A stretch of DNA of 64,000 nucleotides, from NCBI RefSeq assembly GCF_003610455.1, contig NZ_RAQK01000001.1, positions 2,523,153-2,587,152 of the forward strand, given 5' to 3'. Within the stretch, counting starts at the first letter, position 1; the number at the start of each line of letters is the position of its first letter. A model generated the notes under the pieces. It saw nothing but the letters and a program-made list of their open reading frames with translations, searched no databases and was not told the DNA's origin. Below are positions 26,170 to 36,015 of the stretch, one piece after another. This DNA comes from Sulfitobacter guttiformis. GTDB taxonomy: Bacteria; Pseudomonadota; Alphaproteobacteria; Rhodobacterales; Rhodobacteraceae. The translations under genes and the position numbers were made by a program.

Positions 26170-27582
26170 ATGAAAAGACGCCATTTCCTAACCTCGACCT
26201 CGGCAGCGATCCTGACCGCTGGCGCGCTTTCACAAACGCCGGTCCGACGTGCGTTTGCGCAGGGAAAAGCTCCGCAAACGCGTCTCGCCATGCCGCCTGT
26301 TCTTGATACGCGGGCGACGAGGCGGCTGTCCCTGACGACGACGTCGGGCAGCAGCAGCTTTTTCGGTGGGCCTGCCACACCGACGGCGGGCTACAGTCAG
26401 GGGTATCTGGGCCCGACCATCCTGATGCAAAACGGCGATCTGGCGGCCGAGGTGAAGAATACTCTCGACGAGCCCATCAGCACGCATTGGCACGGCCTTC
26501 TGACCCCGGGAGAGCATGACGGTAGTCCCCATCTTGCGATTGCACCCGGTGGCACATGGCAGCCCGAGATGACAATTGCACAGGATCCGGCAACCATCTG
26601 GTATCACTCACATATCCACGAGCGCACTGCAGAACAGGTCTATTTCGGACTGGCCGGCGTCATCCACGTGACGGACGGGCAGGACGATGCGCGCGGCCTG
26701 CCGTCCACTTATGGCGTCGACGATCTAACACTGGTCTTGCAGGATCGTCGGTTTGATGCCTCCGGACGCATGGTCTATGACCCTTCCATGATGGATATAA
26801 TGCATGGGTTTGCCGGAAACCGTATGCTGGTCAATGGTCAGGCCGGCGCGACAGCGGTCGTGCCGCAGGGGATCGTACGGCTACGCCTGCTCAATGGCTC
26901 TAACGCCCGAATTTACACGCTCTTTTTCGACGACCTGCGCGCGATGCACCTCGTGGCAACAGATGGCGGCTTCCTTCCCACGCCTGTTGATCTCGACACG
27001 TTGCGCCTTGCACCCGGCGAGAGGGCTGAGATCCTTGTGGATTTCTCGGGCGGTAATGAGCCGGTTTTGATGAGTGATCCGGGTCAGGCCTACGGCGTCT
27101 TGCAGTTCGAGACTGACACGACGCTCGCGACGCGGATTACTCGCCTGCCAGAACAACTGGACGGTGCACCCGAGGACCTGTCGGGTGCCGAGATTGCAAC
27201 CACCAGGCAGGTCTCGCTCGACATGGGCATGGGCGGCATGATGATGGGCGGCGGTGGCTTTGCCATCAACGGGCACCCCTACGAGATGGACCGGATCGAT
27301 TTTGAGGTCGCCCGAGGAACCGTGGAACGCTGGCAAATCCGCAGCACCATGGTCGCGCATCCGTTCCACGTCCATGGTGTGCGGTTTAGGGTCGTGACCG
27401 AGAACGGCGGCCCTCCGCGACCCGAGAATACCGGCTGGAAAGATACCGTACTGGTGTCTGGCGAGGCCGAGATCCTCGCCAGGTTCGACCAGCCCGCAAG
27501 CCGCAAGACACCGTTCATGTTTCACTGCCACATCCTCGAGCATGAAGATGCTGGTATGATGGGCCAGTTCACCGTTACCTGA
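26170..27582 (+). CDS. Multicopper oxidase (CueO/CopA-like), Tat-exported
   Basis: A 470-residue periplasmic oxidase. The N-terminus MKRRHFLTSTSAAILTAGAL is a signal for the Tat system, variant of the twin-arginine motif. Copper ligands are complete: HWHG near residue 105, WYHSHIHE near 144, HPFHVHG near 396 and HCHILEHEDAGMM near 451. The last includes the type 1 Cys, His and axial Met. A Met-rich loop (MGMGGMMMGGGGF, about 352-365) precedes the third site, as in CueO-type cuprous oxidases. It likely oxidises Cu(I) to less toxic Cu(II), complementing CopA export. Convergent with nothing; a broken hydroxylase gene follows. Confidence 0.92.
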   Translation: MKRRHFLTSTSAAILTAGALSQTPVRRAFAQGKAPQTRLAMPPVLDTRATRRLSLTTTSGSSSFFGGPATPTAGYSQGYLGPTILMQNGDLAAEVKNTLDEPISTHWHGLLTPGEHDGSPHLAIAPGGTWQPEMTIAQDPATIWYHSHIHERTAEQVYFGLAGVIHVTDGQDDARGLPSTYGVDDLTLVLQDRRFDASGRMVYDPSMMDIMHGFAGNRMLVNGQAGATAVVPQGIVRLRLLNGSNARIYTLFFDDLRAMHLVATDGGFLPTPVDLDTLRLAPGERAEILVDFSGGNEPVLMSDPGQAYGVLQFETDTTLATRITRLPEQLDGAPEDLSGAEIATTRQVSLDMGMGGMMMGGGGFAINGHPYEMDRIDFEVARGTVERWQIRSTMVAHPFHVHGVRFRVVTENGGPPRPENTGWKDTVLVSGEAEILARFDQPASRKTPFMFHCHILEHEDAGMMGQFTVT

Positions 27583-27631
27583 CGTGCGCGCCGTGCGAAC
27601 CGCAACACGAAAGCTCCAACAGAACTGATTA

Positions 27632-28474
27632 CAGGAGCCCTTCTTGCCACTGAACTGCACCTTCGCCTCATCGTGTTTCTTGGTGTTTTGGTGGCTATAG
27701 CGCTACGGGAACTCGCAACTCTCCTACGCAGAGAAGAGATTCCGCCGGTGATCCGCTGGACGAACAATCTGGGCCTCGTTGTAATTGATACTATTGCGCT
27801 GCGATTGAGTTCCCCGATCCTTGCGGTTGGATTGGCTGTGCATGCTCAGGACCGCGGCTGGGGGCTGTTAAATGTCATCGAAGCGCCGGGGTGGGTTGTG
27901 GTTCTTGTCTCGATCGTCGTGCTTGATCTGGTTATTTATCTGCAGCACGTCATTTTCCATGCGGTGCCCGTGTTGTGGCGATTGCACCGGATGCACCACG
28001 CTGACCTCGAGCTTGATGTTACCACGGGCTTGCGATTTCATCTGGTTGAAATTTTGCTGTCGATTGGGATCAAGCTGGTTGCATTTATGGCTTTGGGCCC
28101 GAACTGTTGTGGCAGTGCTAATCTTCGATATCCTGTTGAACGCAACTTCGATGTTCAACCACCCTAATATCCGGTTTCCGATACTTGTGGACCGTTTCCT
28201 CCGCTTGATTGTGGTCACGCCAGATATGCACCGCGTCCATTATTCGAACATACAAGAGGAGACTAACAGCAATTTTGGCTTCAGCCGGCCTCTGTGGCAC
28301 AGGTTGCTTGGCACCTACAAGGCGCAGCCAAAAGCGGGCTACGAGGAGATGTCGATCGGTATCGAGCAGTTCCGTACAACGCGTGACCTTTGGCTCGACC
28401 GGATGCTGGTTCAACAGATCAAACGCCCGGCAAGCGGCTATCCGATCAATAGTGAGACGCGAAAGAAGTCTTGA
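27632..28474 (+). pseudogene. Fatty acid hydroxylase / sterol desaturase family, frameshifted
   Basis: The first frame reads FLGVLVAIALRELATLLRRE ... LQHVIFHAVPVLWRLHRMHH and on to about 28,097. A second frame (one base lost) continues RTVVAVLIFDILLNATSMFN, HPNIRFP, TPDMHRVHYS, SNFGF to 28474. Joined, they give the histidine clusters of membrane di-iron hydroxylases (HVIFH, HRMHH, HRVHYS) and a length of about 270 residues. No convincing start codon is seen before 27,673 (GTG), although the family-like sequence begins about 10 codons earlier. A recently broken gene or a sequencing slip near 28,097 are both possible. Confidence 0.75.
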
Positions 28475-29109
28475 TCGATGTTACCGCCGCTCGTGTTTTG
28501 ATCACCAACAATCTAGAGTATCCGAGGAAAGACAGAACGTAAGACACGGTAGACTTGCCTGTATGCCGTTCGGCCTGACAAACTGACCTGTGCTTTAATC
28601 CATCGCAGTGTAAGAACGCTTGGTCGAACTAAGCCGAGTCAACATCCAAAAAGCAGACATTGGCGCAAGGGCACCGAATTCACACTTTGTCCCGCTTAGC
28701 GAACCTCGTTGCGAAACGCAGCGAAGGTCCGGAATCCACCCTTTATGCAGATATGTAGGGCCGCCGCTCCCGGCCCAAAGGAGACATCCGGCTAAGTGTC
28801 TCAATGCTGCCGCGCAGCCCGTCAGACGCGCCATGCTCTGCAAGCGCAAAATCTCGCAAGCAGCGAACTCACACAATTCAGGATTTAGCTTTCGTTTTCA
28901 TCTCTTCACCGGAAGGCAGTCTCGGTGGAGAATAGGGGCCATGCATCGGACGGATTGCATTTCGCAGCGCTTCGGCGGCGCTGTCAGGAACTAAAATTAA
29001 TTCGTGCAAAACTGAACGAAATCAGGGTTGGCTGCCACTATATGCATATTCCTGTGGAAATTTAACACGTCAGGATTTTTCACGCTCATGTCTTAGGATA
29101 CCATTTGGC
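28475..29109. other. Long intergenic stretch, no gene
   Basis: About 635 bases with only short, unconvincing frames. A copy of the dispersed GAAGGTCCG motif lies at 28,723-28,731. The right end borders the depolymerase fragment. Confidence 0.5.
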
Positions 29110-29318
29110 GCCTCACTGCGCTGAGTAATTTCGGAACGAACCCCGGATCATTGAGTGCGGATATATGTGTTCCGCAGAACCTCCCGAATAACGGCCCGCT
29201 TGTTGTTGTGCTGCATGGCAGCACCCAATAGGCAGATAGCTATGATATCGGATCGGGTTGGTCGACACTTGCTGAGGAATGCGGGATTGCGCTCCTGTTT
29301 CCTGGACAGTGGGCGTGA
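29110..29318 (+). pseudogene. Fragment of a PHA/PHB depolymerase gene
   Basis: Reading forward: LTALSNFGTNPGSLSADICV, then PNNGPLVVVLHGSTQ, a TAG stop, then ADSYDIGSGWSTLAEECGIA, LLFPGQW. This matches residues about 8-57 of the intact depolymerase encoded at 34739-35683, with DNA roughly three quarters identical by eye. Only the 5' part of the gene is left, and it ends abruptly where the histidine kinase sequence begins. Confidence 0.75.
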
Positions 29319-30048
29319 TGTCACTCAAGACAAGGACAACGCGCAGGCGCTGACATCGAGCGAAGACGAGGCGGCCTTGAGAGAGCAGTTCGTCGCCATT
29401 ATTCTCAGCCATGATCTTCGCAATCCTTTGGCGGCTATTGGCTCGACCGTGCGCATCACCGCACGGGAATCTTATAACGAAAAGGTTGCTGAGATGTTTG
29501 CATCTATAGGGGGAAGCGCGGAACGCATCGCTAAGCTCATTGATGCGACGATGGACTTTGCCCGCGCCCCACTGGGGGATGGCATCCACGTCGATCTCGA
29601 TCTGCATGACGACCTTGAGGCGCGATTTGAACGTGTCATCGACAAAATCCGGCTTACTCATCCCGGTCGAAAGATTGAGTTTCTTTACACCTTTGACGGT
29701 AATGTTAAATGCGACCCCATACGCCCCGAGGAGCTGCTGTCCAATCTGCTGGCCAATGCGGTGACACACGGATCAAAAAGCCAACCGATCTTCGTGAGGT
29801 CTGAGAAGTCTGACGGGCAGTTTGTCCTGTCGGTGACCAATTCCGGCAAACCCATCCCGATAGATAAAATCCCCAACTTATTCGAGCCGTTTTCACGGTC
29901 TGAGGGGTTTGGCTCACTGCAAGGCCTCGGACTGGACCTCTATATCACATCGCAAATTGCGAAGGCGCATGGCGGAGTTGTCGAGGCTATATCCAGCAAG
30001 TCAGCAACGATATTTCGTTTCGAAATTCCGGTGCTGCCTCAGGACTAA
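29319..30048 (+). CDS. Histidine kinase, N-terminally truncated (HisKA-HATPase)
   Basis: Kinase sequence starts at the junction with the depolymerase fragment (LDSGRDVTQDKDNAQALTSS). It includes the H-box IILSHDLRNPLAAIGS, N-box LSNLLANAVTHGSKSQ, G1-like VTNSGKPIPID, F-box LFEPFSRSEG and G2 LQGLGLDLYITSQIAKAHGG. The open frame actually begins upstream inside the fragment (near 29155), so a chimeric protein of up to 297 residues could be made. The expected sensor domain is missing. It is either a degraded kinase or a fusion captured by rearrangement. No ATG with a ribosome site lies near the kinase start. Confidence 0.65.
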
Positions 30049-30270
30049 TATATCCCATCAAGATTGGTTCATTTGCCGGAATCGGACACTAACCACACCG
30101 AATGAGTGCCGAGGCGGGAAGCGATCCGCGGCTGAGCTTGACTATCATGCCATTCAGCAGACGTCCGTTCTTGGACAGTTCAGTCTCCATGGTCCAGCAT
30201 ACAACGTTGCAGGCGTGCTGGCGCATTCCCGATGCGATAGGAAGATTGTCTTAGCTCTTCTCATGCGGAT

Positions 30271-32184
30271 TCAGAGCGGCCAGAAGATTAATAACAGGGG
30301 CATACTGACGGCGACCACGATAACCTCGACCAGAAGTCCCAGCCGCCAGTAATCACCGAACCGGAAGCCGCCGGGGCCAAGGATCAGCGTGTTGTTCTGA
30401 TGTCCGATAGGCGTAAGAAAAGCGCATGATGCGCCAATCGCTACTGCCATCAAGAAGCTGTCCGGATTGACGCCAAGAGTGGCGGCAATGCCCAGGGCGA
30501 TGGGGCAGAGGATGGCCGCAGTGGCGGCATTGTTCATCACGTCCGACAGGAACATTGTGGTGATCAAGACCACTGCCAACGCGGCGATGGGGTTACCTTG
30601 CGCAATGGTCCCGACCAGAAACCGCGCCAGCAGATCGGCGGCGCCAGTCGACTGCATAGCGCCCGCAACCGGGATCAACGCAGCCAGCAGAACGATGATG
30701 GGCCAATCAATCGTTGTATAGATTTTTCGCAGAGGGACCGTGCGCAACAGCATCGAGGCCAGCACCCCAAGAGCAAAGCCCACAGGGGCCGGCAGCAGGC
30801 CCAACGTTACAATGCCGATCGCACCCAGCATGATCGCGCCTGCAACTATCGCCATACGTTTGTCGGGGATGCGCAACTCACGCTCACCCAGCGGCACGCA
30901 ACCCGTATCGTTGATGAATTCGGCCATCATCTCTGCCGGACCCTGCATCAGCAGCAGGTCGCCGGACTTCAGCTTTAGCTTGCGAAGCCGCGCCTGTGGC
31001 TGGCGTCCTTCGCGCGACACGGCAAGCAGATTGAGCCCATAGCGCGTGCGTAACCGCAGATCGATCGCAGAACGTCCGACAATGGTAGCACCTGGCAGAA
31101 TGGCAAGCTCTCGTAGGATGATATCCTCGTCACGCTCATCACTCTCATCGGCATCCTCGATCTTGCCAGCCTTTTTGATTGCGGTTTCCGCCTTTGCCGC
31201 TTTCGATGTCTTTTCGGACGCATCGTCTGCCTTGTCGTCTTTACTATCCGAGGCAGTTTTCTGCGCCTCAAGCTCGATGCCGAACACTGACAGCGCCTCG
31301 GCGAGTGCGTCTACATCGGCTTGCAGCACCAAAACATCACCCGCGTGGATTTGGCGCGAACCATGCGGCGCGGTTATGCGCACCTCATTGCGCACCAGAC
31401 CGACAATCTGTGCGCCACTGTCCTTGATCTCGTCCTCGAAGCCCCGCATTGTCATCCCGACAGCCTTGCCTTTTGTAGGAACGCGCACCTCGGTCAGATA
31501 GGTGCCAGTGTCAAAACTGGCGCCAGCGGCAGATTTGCGCGCGGGCACCAAGCGCCAGCCGATGAGTGACACAAAGAGAACGCCCAAGGTTGCAACAGCG
31601 ATTCCCACAGGGGCAAAGTCGAACATGGCGAATTGACCAAGCCCCGCCTCTTCCCTGAAGCCCGAAACGATCAGGTTGGGTGGCGTGCCCACCAGCGTAG
31701 TCATGCCACCCAAAATCGTGCCGAAGGCGAGCGGCATCAGGATCTGTCCGGGCATCAGATCCAGCCGGTCCGACAGCTGCACTGCGATTGGCATCAAAAG
31801 CGCCATAGCGCCCACGTTGTTCATGAAGCCCGACAGAGCAGCACCCAGCCCGATCAGCGCCAACAGGGTTGTGATCCGTCCGCCATCGCGCGGCAGGATG
31901 CTGCGCGCCAGCCAATCCACGGCACCGGTGGTGCGCAGCCCCTGACTGAGCACCAGCACACAGGCCACCGTAATCACTGCCGGATGTCCGAAGCCTGCGA
32001 AGGCTGCTCCTGACGGAATCAACCCTGAGATGACGCAGACCAAAAGAGCCGCTAACGCGACGACGTCATGGCGAAACCGCCCCCACAGGAACAGCGCCAT
32101 CATGGCAATGAGAATGGAAAAGATCAGGATTTGCGGGGTGGTCAGGTTAACAGCTTTCGTGCGGGGTCTTCGCCAAAGACGCAT
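30271..32184 (-). CDS. SLC13 / DASS-family anion permease with TrkA-C domains
   Basis: A 637-residue membrane transporter. About five helices at the N-terminus (TTPQILIFSILIAMMALFLW ... GFMNNVGAMALLMPIAVQLS) are followed by cytosolic RCK_C/TrkA-C domains near residues 210-300 and 350-430. Between them lies a charged Lys/Asp/Glu linker (KTASDSKDDKADDASEKTSK...). The second membrane half ends with LSDVMNNAATAAILCPIALG and GHQNNTLILGPGGF. This matches SLC13-type permeases for sulfate, dicarboxylates or similar anions with TrkA-C regulation; the substrate cannot be told. It is monocistronic in appearance. Confidence 0.88.
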   Translation of the reverse strand: MRLWRRPRTKAVNLTTPQILIFSILIAMMALFLWGRFRHDVVALAALLVCVISGLIPSGAAFAGFGHPAVITVACVLVLSQGLRTTGAVDWLARSILPRDGGRITTLLALIGLGAALSGFMNNVGAMALLMPIAVQLSDRLDLMPGQILMPLAFGTILGGMTTLVGTPPNLIVSGFREEAGLGQFAMFDFAPVGIAVATLGVLFVSLIGWRLVPARKSAAGASFDTGTYLTEVRVPTKGKAVGMTMRGFEDEIKDSGAQIVGLVRNEVRITAPHGSRQIHAGDVLVLQADVDALAEALSVFGIELEAQKTASDSKDDKADDASEKTSKAAKAETAIKKAGKIEDADESDERDEDIILRELAILPGATIVGRSAIDLRLRTRYGLNLLAVSREGRQPQARLRKLKLKSGDLLLMQGPAEMMAEFINDTGCVPLGERELRIPDKRMAIVAGAIMLGAIGIVTLGLLPAPVGFALGVLASMLLRTVPLRKIYTTIDWPIIVLLAALIPVAGAMQSTGAADLLARFLVGTIAQGNPIAALAVVLITTMFLSDVMNNAATAAILCPIALGIAATLGVNPDSFLMAVAIGASCAFLTPIGHQNNTLILGPGGFRFGDYWRLGLLVEVIVVAVSMPLLLIFWPL

Positions 32185-32292
32185 TTCGTAATCGGGTGCT
32201 GTTCCAAGTGTACCTCAGGATCAGGCCCCATCGGTTCAGCCGCCAGAAAGAAGCGATGCTCCCCGGCTGGCTGACGCGTTACGCCCTCCCAG

Positions 32293-32493
32293 TTACTCCG
32301 ACAGCCCTTCTTTCTCGTCGGCTTTGTTGACGCGAGTTTTGCCGGCGGGGCGTTCGTTGGCCCGCTTCAGTTCATCCTGCGTGCCGATGTCTCGTGGCAG
32401 ACGGCCACCGGAACGACCAGCCTGGGATATGGTACCTTCGGCACCAAGACCGTGTTTTGAGGTGTCGGATTTCGGGGTTTTATCTTGGGTCAT
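32293..32493 (-). CDS. Small hydrophilic hypothetical protein
   Basis: A 66-residue, charged, low-complexity protein (MTQDKTPKSDTSKHGLGAEG, then GRSGGRLPRDIGTQDELKRA...). GAGGAACATCC precedes the ATG. The composition resembles small stress-induced disordered proteins of alphaproteobacteria. No fold or function assigned. Confidence 0.6.
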   Translation of the reverse strand: MTQDKTPKSDTSKHGLGAEGTISQAGRSGGRLPRDIGTQDELKRANERPAGKTRVNKADEKEGLSE

Positions 32494-33217
32494 GGATGTT
32501 CCTCTGATTTGTTGTCTTACCGAATGATTCCCCCCGCCAAGCGGGTAGGGCGCCAGGCGGGGGGCGTTAGGACAGGATCATAGAGAAATATCCCCGGTCA
32601 GTGCCCGAACGGCCTTGGACGCATATCTGACCGGATGAGGCACGGCAGCGATGGACCTACGGGAATTCTCCATGATGGCGTTCAGGCTGAGTGTGGCACC
32701 AAACGTCCAAGAAACCTACCACAGGATAAGTGAGATGGTGCTGATCGAGATTAGCCCTGCCCAAATGGCCCACCGTCGACGCAGAAATCGACGCCGTGAC
32801 CAAATTGGTCGCGCCGCGTCAAATCGATTCTCGTAAGGTCCGTCATCTGTAGCTCCAATTTGCTGCGGTCGAGGGCATCTCCACAGATAATTTGAGCAGT
32901 GCGGCATGATCGATATCAGCGCCGCGCTTGGCCCGCGTGATACTTCTCAGAGGAATGGACCAGATGCGCCGAGGGATGGGCTGCCCTTTCAAGATGCCGG
33001 GATCGCCAACCTTGTGCTGTGGCTAGACGCTGTGATGACGCAGAAAGGAATTGTTGAGGGGCTCAGCCTGCGCGCCGTGATTATACGACTGATGCAATGA
33101 CCACCATAAATGGTGTTCGCGGTCCAAAGCGCTCGGCCCGAGGACAAAGCAAGCAACCCATCGGAAACCGGCTGCTCTGTCGGCACCGGTAGATTGTATT
33201 AAAATAAGGAGAAGGTC
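32494..33217. other. Gene-poor stretch before DUF2254 gene
   Basis: About 720 bases. A minus-strand frame near 32,716-32,907 ends RFLRRRWAIWAGLISISTIS plus LILW and could be a small one-helix membrane protein, but its start is unclear. A plus-strand frame at 32,906-33,100 has no family resemblance. Otherwise nothing supported. Confidence 0.35.
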
Positions 33218-34552
33218 ATGGCGGCCTCATTTTCGATAACCCGCGTCACAGCGCTCTGGGGACGGCTCAACTCCAGCTTCTGGTTTGTGCCCGCAGCCAT
33301 GGCCTTGTCGGCTATCGCTCTTTCTTTTGTGCTCATCGAGGTCGATGGTCTGCTGGATGTGGCCCAGTCGGACAGGCCAGGCGCTCTCTTCACCTTCGGG
33401 CCCGAAGGGGCCCGTGCGACGCTGTCGGTGATCGCGAGTTCGATGATCACGGTGGCCAGCCTGATCTTTTCGATCACGATGCTGTCGTTGCAGCTTGCCT
33501 CCTCGCAGTTCGGTCCGCGAACGCTTGGCAACTTCATGCGGGATCGCAGCAACCAGATCGTACTGGGAACGTTCATCGCGACCTTTCTATATTGCCTGTT
33601 CGTGCTGAGGTCGGTGCGGGGCACGGAGGGAGCCAGCTTCTCCAGCTTCGTCCCCCATCTGGCGGTTGCGTTTGGTGTGTTGATGGCCGCAGCAAGTGTC
33701 GCTGTCCTGCTCTACTTTATCCATCATATCGCAACGTCGATCCGGGTCGAAACACTGCTGGAAAAGCTAGCAGTCGAGGGCTGCGCCGCCGTCGATCAGG
33801 TCTTTCCCGAGCGACTTGGCCAAGGGCCGGCAGACAAAGCGGCCGGGCAAACTCTTACTTACGAATTCGAGGATGACAGCAGGCAAATCGCTGCCGATTC
33901 AGATGGATACGTCCAGAGTATCGGCAGTGACGTGCTGATGCGGCTCGCCTCTGAGAATGATCTTGTTCTGTCGATTGCAGCACGCCCCGGCGTGTTCGTC
34001 ACACAAGGCACGTGCGTGATTACAGCCTATCCGAAGGCAAGGGTCTCTGACGAAATTGACGAGGATCTGCGCGGTGCGGTCGTCATTGGACGGGATCGGA
34101 CATCCTATCAGGATCTGGAGTTCGCCATCCGCCGCATCGTGGAACTGGCGCAACGCTCCCTTTCACCCGGCATCAACGACCCTACCACCGCGCTTTACTG
34201 TATCGACCGGCTGGGACAAGTTTTTGGCCGATTGGCCGACAGGGAAATTCCTTCCCCAATGCGGCTCGACGAGGGCGGCCAGTTGCGCGTCTTGACCGAA
34301 GTCTTTGATCTTGGAGATGTCACCTGCCGGTCCTTCGCGGCGATCGCACGATACGGGATGACCGACACAGATGTCGTCGCCCAGCTTGCTGAAACGCTCG
34401 CGAAGTTGGAAAAGTCCTTTCCGCTGGCCGCCAGTGTCGCCGTGTCCGAGTTGCTTGAACAGGTGATGCATGAAAGCGGGGGGGCGACAGTTCCTGCTTT
34501 TGACCGCAAAACTCTTTTGGATTTACAGGAGAACAGCGGGAAGAAGCCCTGA
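33218..34552 (+). CDS. DUF2254 membrane protein
   Basis: ATAAGGAGAAGGTC precedes ATG 33218, giving 444 residues. Four N-terminal helices (FWFVPAAMALSAIALSFVLI; SVIASSMITVASLIFSITML; LGTFIATFLYCLFVLRSV; LAVAFGVLMAAASVAVLLYF) are followed by a cytosolic domain. The latter contains GYVQSIGSDVLMRLASENDL and SPGINDPTTALYCIDRLGQV, the most conserved DUF2254 block. This family of predicted integral membrane proteins has no assigned role; the SPGINDP motif hints at a conserved functional site. It stands alone, followed by the convergent depolymerase. Confidence 0.9.
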   Translation: MAASFSITRVTALWGRLNSSFWFVPAAMALSAIALSFVLIEVDGLLDVAQSDRPGALFTFGPEGARATLSVIASSMITVASLIFSITMLSLQLASSQFGPRTLGNFMRDRSNQIVLGTFIATFLYCLFVLRSVRGTEGASFSSFVPHLAVAFGVLMAAASVAVLLYFIHHIATSIRVETLLEKLAVEGCAAVDQVFPERLGQGPADKAAGQTLTYEFEDDSRQIAADSDGYVQSIGSDVLMRLASENDLVLSIAARPGVFVTQGTCVITAYPKARVSDEIDEDLRGAVVIGRDRTSYQDLEFAIRRIVELAQRSLSPGINDPTTALYCIDRLGQVFGRLADREIPSPMRLDEGGQLRVLTEVFDLGDVTCRSFAAIARYGMTDTDVVAQLAETLAKLEKSFPLAASVAVSELLEQVMHESGGATVPAFDRKTLLDLQENSGKKP

Positions 34553-34738
34553 AACGGAGCGTTTCGTTGCTAATTTTGCACGCGAAGTGCACCCGAACGA
34601 GACTTACAGGGCTGCGCATTATTGCGGTCTGGATTCCGGGCGGAGAAAGATACGCGTTACCTCGCAGTGCGTCTTGCATGAATTGCCGCTGATAAGACGC
34701 TGCTGATCAGCTATGCTCGGACCAACATACCCGCCGAT

Positions 34739-35683
34739 CTACGCTGCAGTTTTCGGCTTTGCGCCGTTCGCTTCGCGGGTGCCCGTCAGACCCCAGAAAT
34801 CCGCGATGTGGCGGGTCGAGGAAATGCCGACTTCCAGCATATATTTGCCTGCTTCCCCCAAGCCCTCGTCGCCGTCAGCACTGATCGGCGTGCCGTGCCC
34901 CATGTCCCCGATGATGTATTGCTCGATCACTACCCGCCCGCCTGCGTCGCACCAGACTTCGCGAGGGTAGTCGTCGACTGTTTCGACGCGTGTCGGCGGG
35001 CCCTCGACCTTGTGGATCTTCTGCCACTGACCGACGATCGAATTGGCGTTGATATTGTCCACGGTTTCATCGATGCCACCATGCCAGACCGAGATCGTCG
35101 GCCATGGGCCAGAGAATTCCGAGGCTCCGCGCACAAGTGCGTCTAGCTGTTTGTCCGACGGGCTGCCGAAGCCATGCATGCGAATGATCGCCTCCATCAT
35201 GTTGTTTGCGGTCCCATACGGAAGACCTGCGATGATCGCCCCTCCCGCGAACACTTCTGGATAGGTCGCCAGCATCACGGATGTCATGGCACCACCCGAG
35301 GACATCCCTGTGATGAAGATGCGCGCGGGGTCGATGTCGTGATCGTCAACGACCTGTTTTATCATATGACGAATAGACAGCGGCTCGCCACCGTCACGTT
35401 GGCTGTCGCCGGTCTCGAACCAGTTGAAGCTCCCGATGAGGCTGTTGGCCAGTCTTTGCCCCGGGAACAGGAGCGCTATGCCGCACTCGTCGGCGAGAGT
35501 GGACCAGCCTGATCCGAGATCATAGCTTTCCGCCGACTGGGTACTGCCATGCAGCACGACGACAAGCGGGCCGTTCTTCGGGAAGTTCTTCGGAATATAA
35601 ATGTCCGCGCTCAGCGAGCCGGGGTCGGTTCCGAAATTTCCAAGCGCGGAGAGACGATTACTGGTATTGAAAAACTTTGACAT
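34739..35683 (-). CDS. Short-chain PHA depolymerase / esterase (alpha/beta hydrolase)
   Basis: A 314-residue hydrolase of the PHB depolymerase/LpqC family. Strand and oxyanion segment NGPLVVVLHGSTQSAESYDL, nucleophile motif FITGMSSGGAMTSVML (Ser near residue 125), and WHGGIDETVDN for the acid. The last is followed by IIGDMGHGTPI for the catalytic His. There is no signal peptide, so it acts inside the cell or is exported differently. AGGGG precedes the ATG. A partial copy of this gene lies at 29110. It is a single-gene unit. Confidence 0.88.
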   Translation of the reverse strand: MSKFFNTSNRLSALGNFGTDPGSLSADIYIPKNFPKNGPLVVVLHGSTQSAESYDLGSGWSTLADECGIALLFPGQRLANSLIGSFNWFETGDSQRDGGEPLSIRHMIKQVVDDHDIDPARIFITGMSSGGAMTSVMLATYPEVFAGGAIIAGLPYGTANNMMEAIIRMHGFGSPSDKQLDALVRGASEFSGPWPTISVWHGGIDETVDNINANSIVGQWQKIHKVEGPPTRVETVDDYPREVWCDAGGRVVIEQYIIGDMGHGTPISADGDEGLGEAGKYMLEVGISSTRHIADFWGLTGTREANGAKPKTAA

Positions 35684-36015
35684 AGGAACCCCTGTGAGTG
35701 CGCCGGTATTGGCTATATAAGAAGACGTCCCGGCCCAAAAGTTTGAGGGCGGGGGCGTTGTGACGGTCCACTGTTCAAGGCGGATACGAAGAGATCTTTG
35801 ACGCCGACTTCAGGTGAGATTAATCGAACCCACAAGCGAAGTGTCCCGATGATCATGTTGCACCTTGCTGGTTTCCCAGCTCGCGCGCACAGACGCAGGT
35901 TAGTCCGCGCTCGTAATTTTAAGGAGCTTTCCCTTGCAGTCGAGGACTGCGGGGCGCGGCCGTTCAGCCTTTTCTCTTCCCGGCAAAGAATAGCCGATCA
36001 TAAATCGGTTTGCTT
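35684..36015. other. Intergenic, no gene seen
   Basis: About 330 bases carrying the presumed depolymerase promoter near its left edge; otherwise nothing recognised. Confidence 0.4.

Noticed and set aside
28595..28994. Overlapping frames on both strands in the 28.5-29.1 kb gap
   Set aside because: No start signals, no conserved motifs, and the segment contains an intergenic repeat motif.
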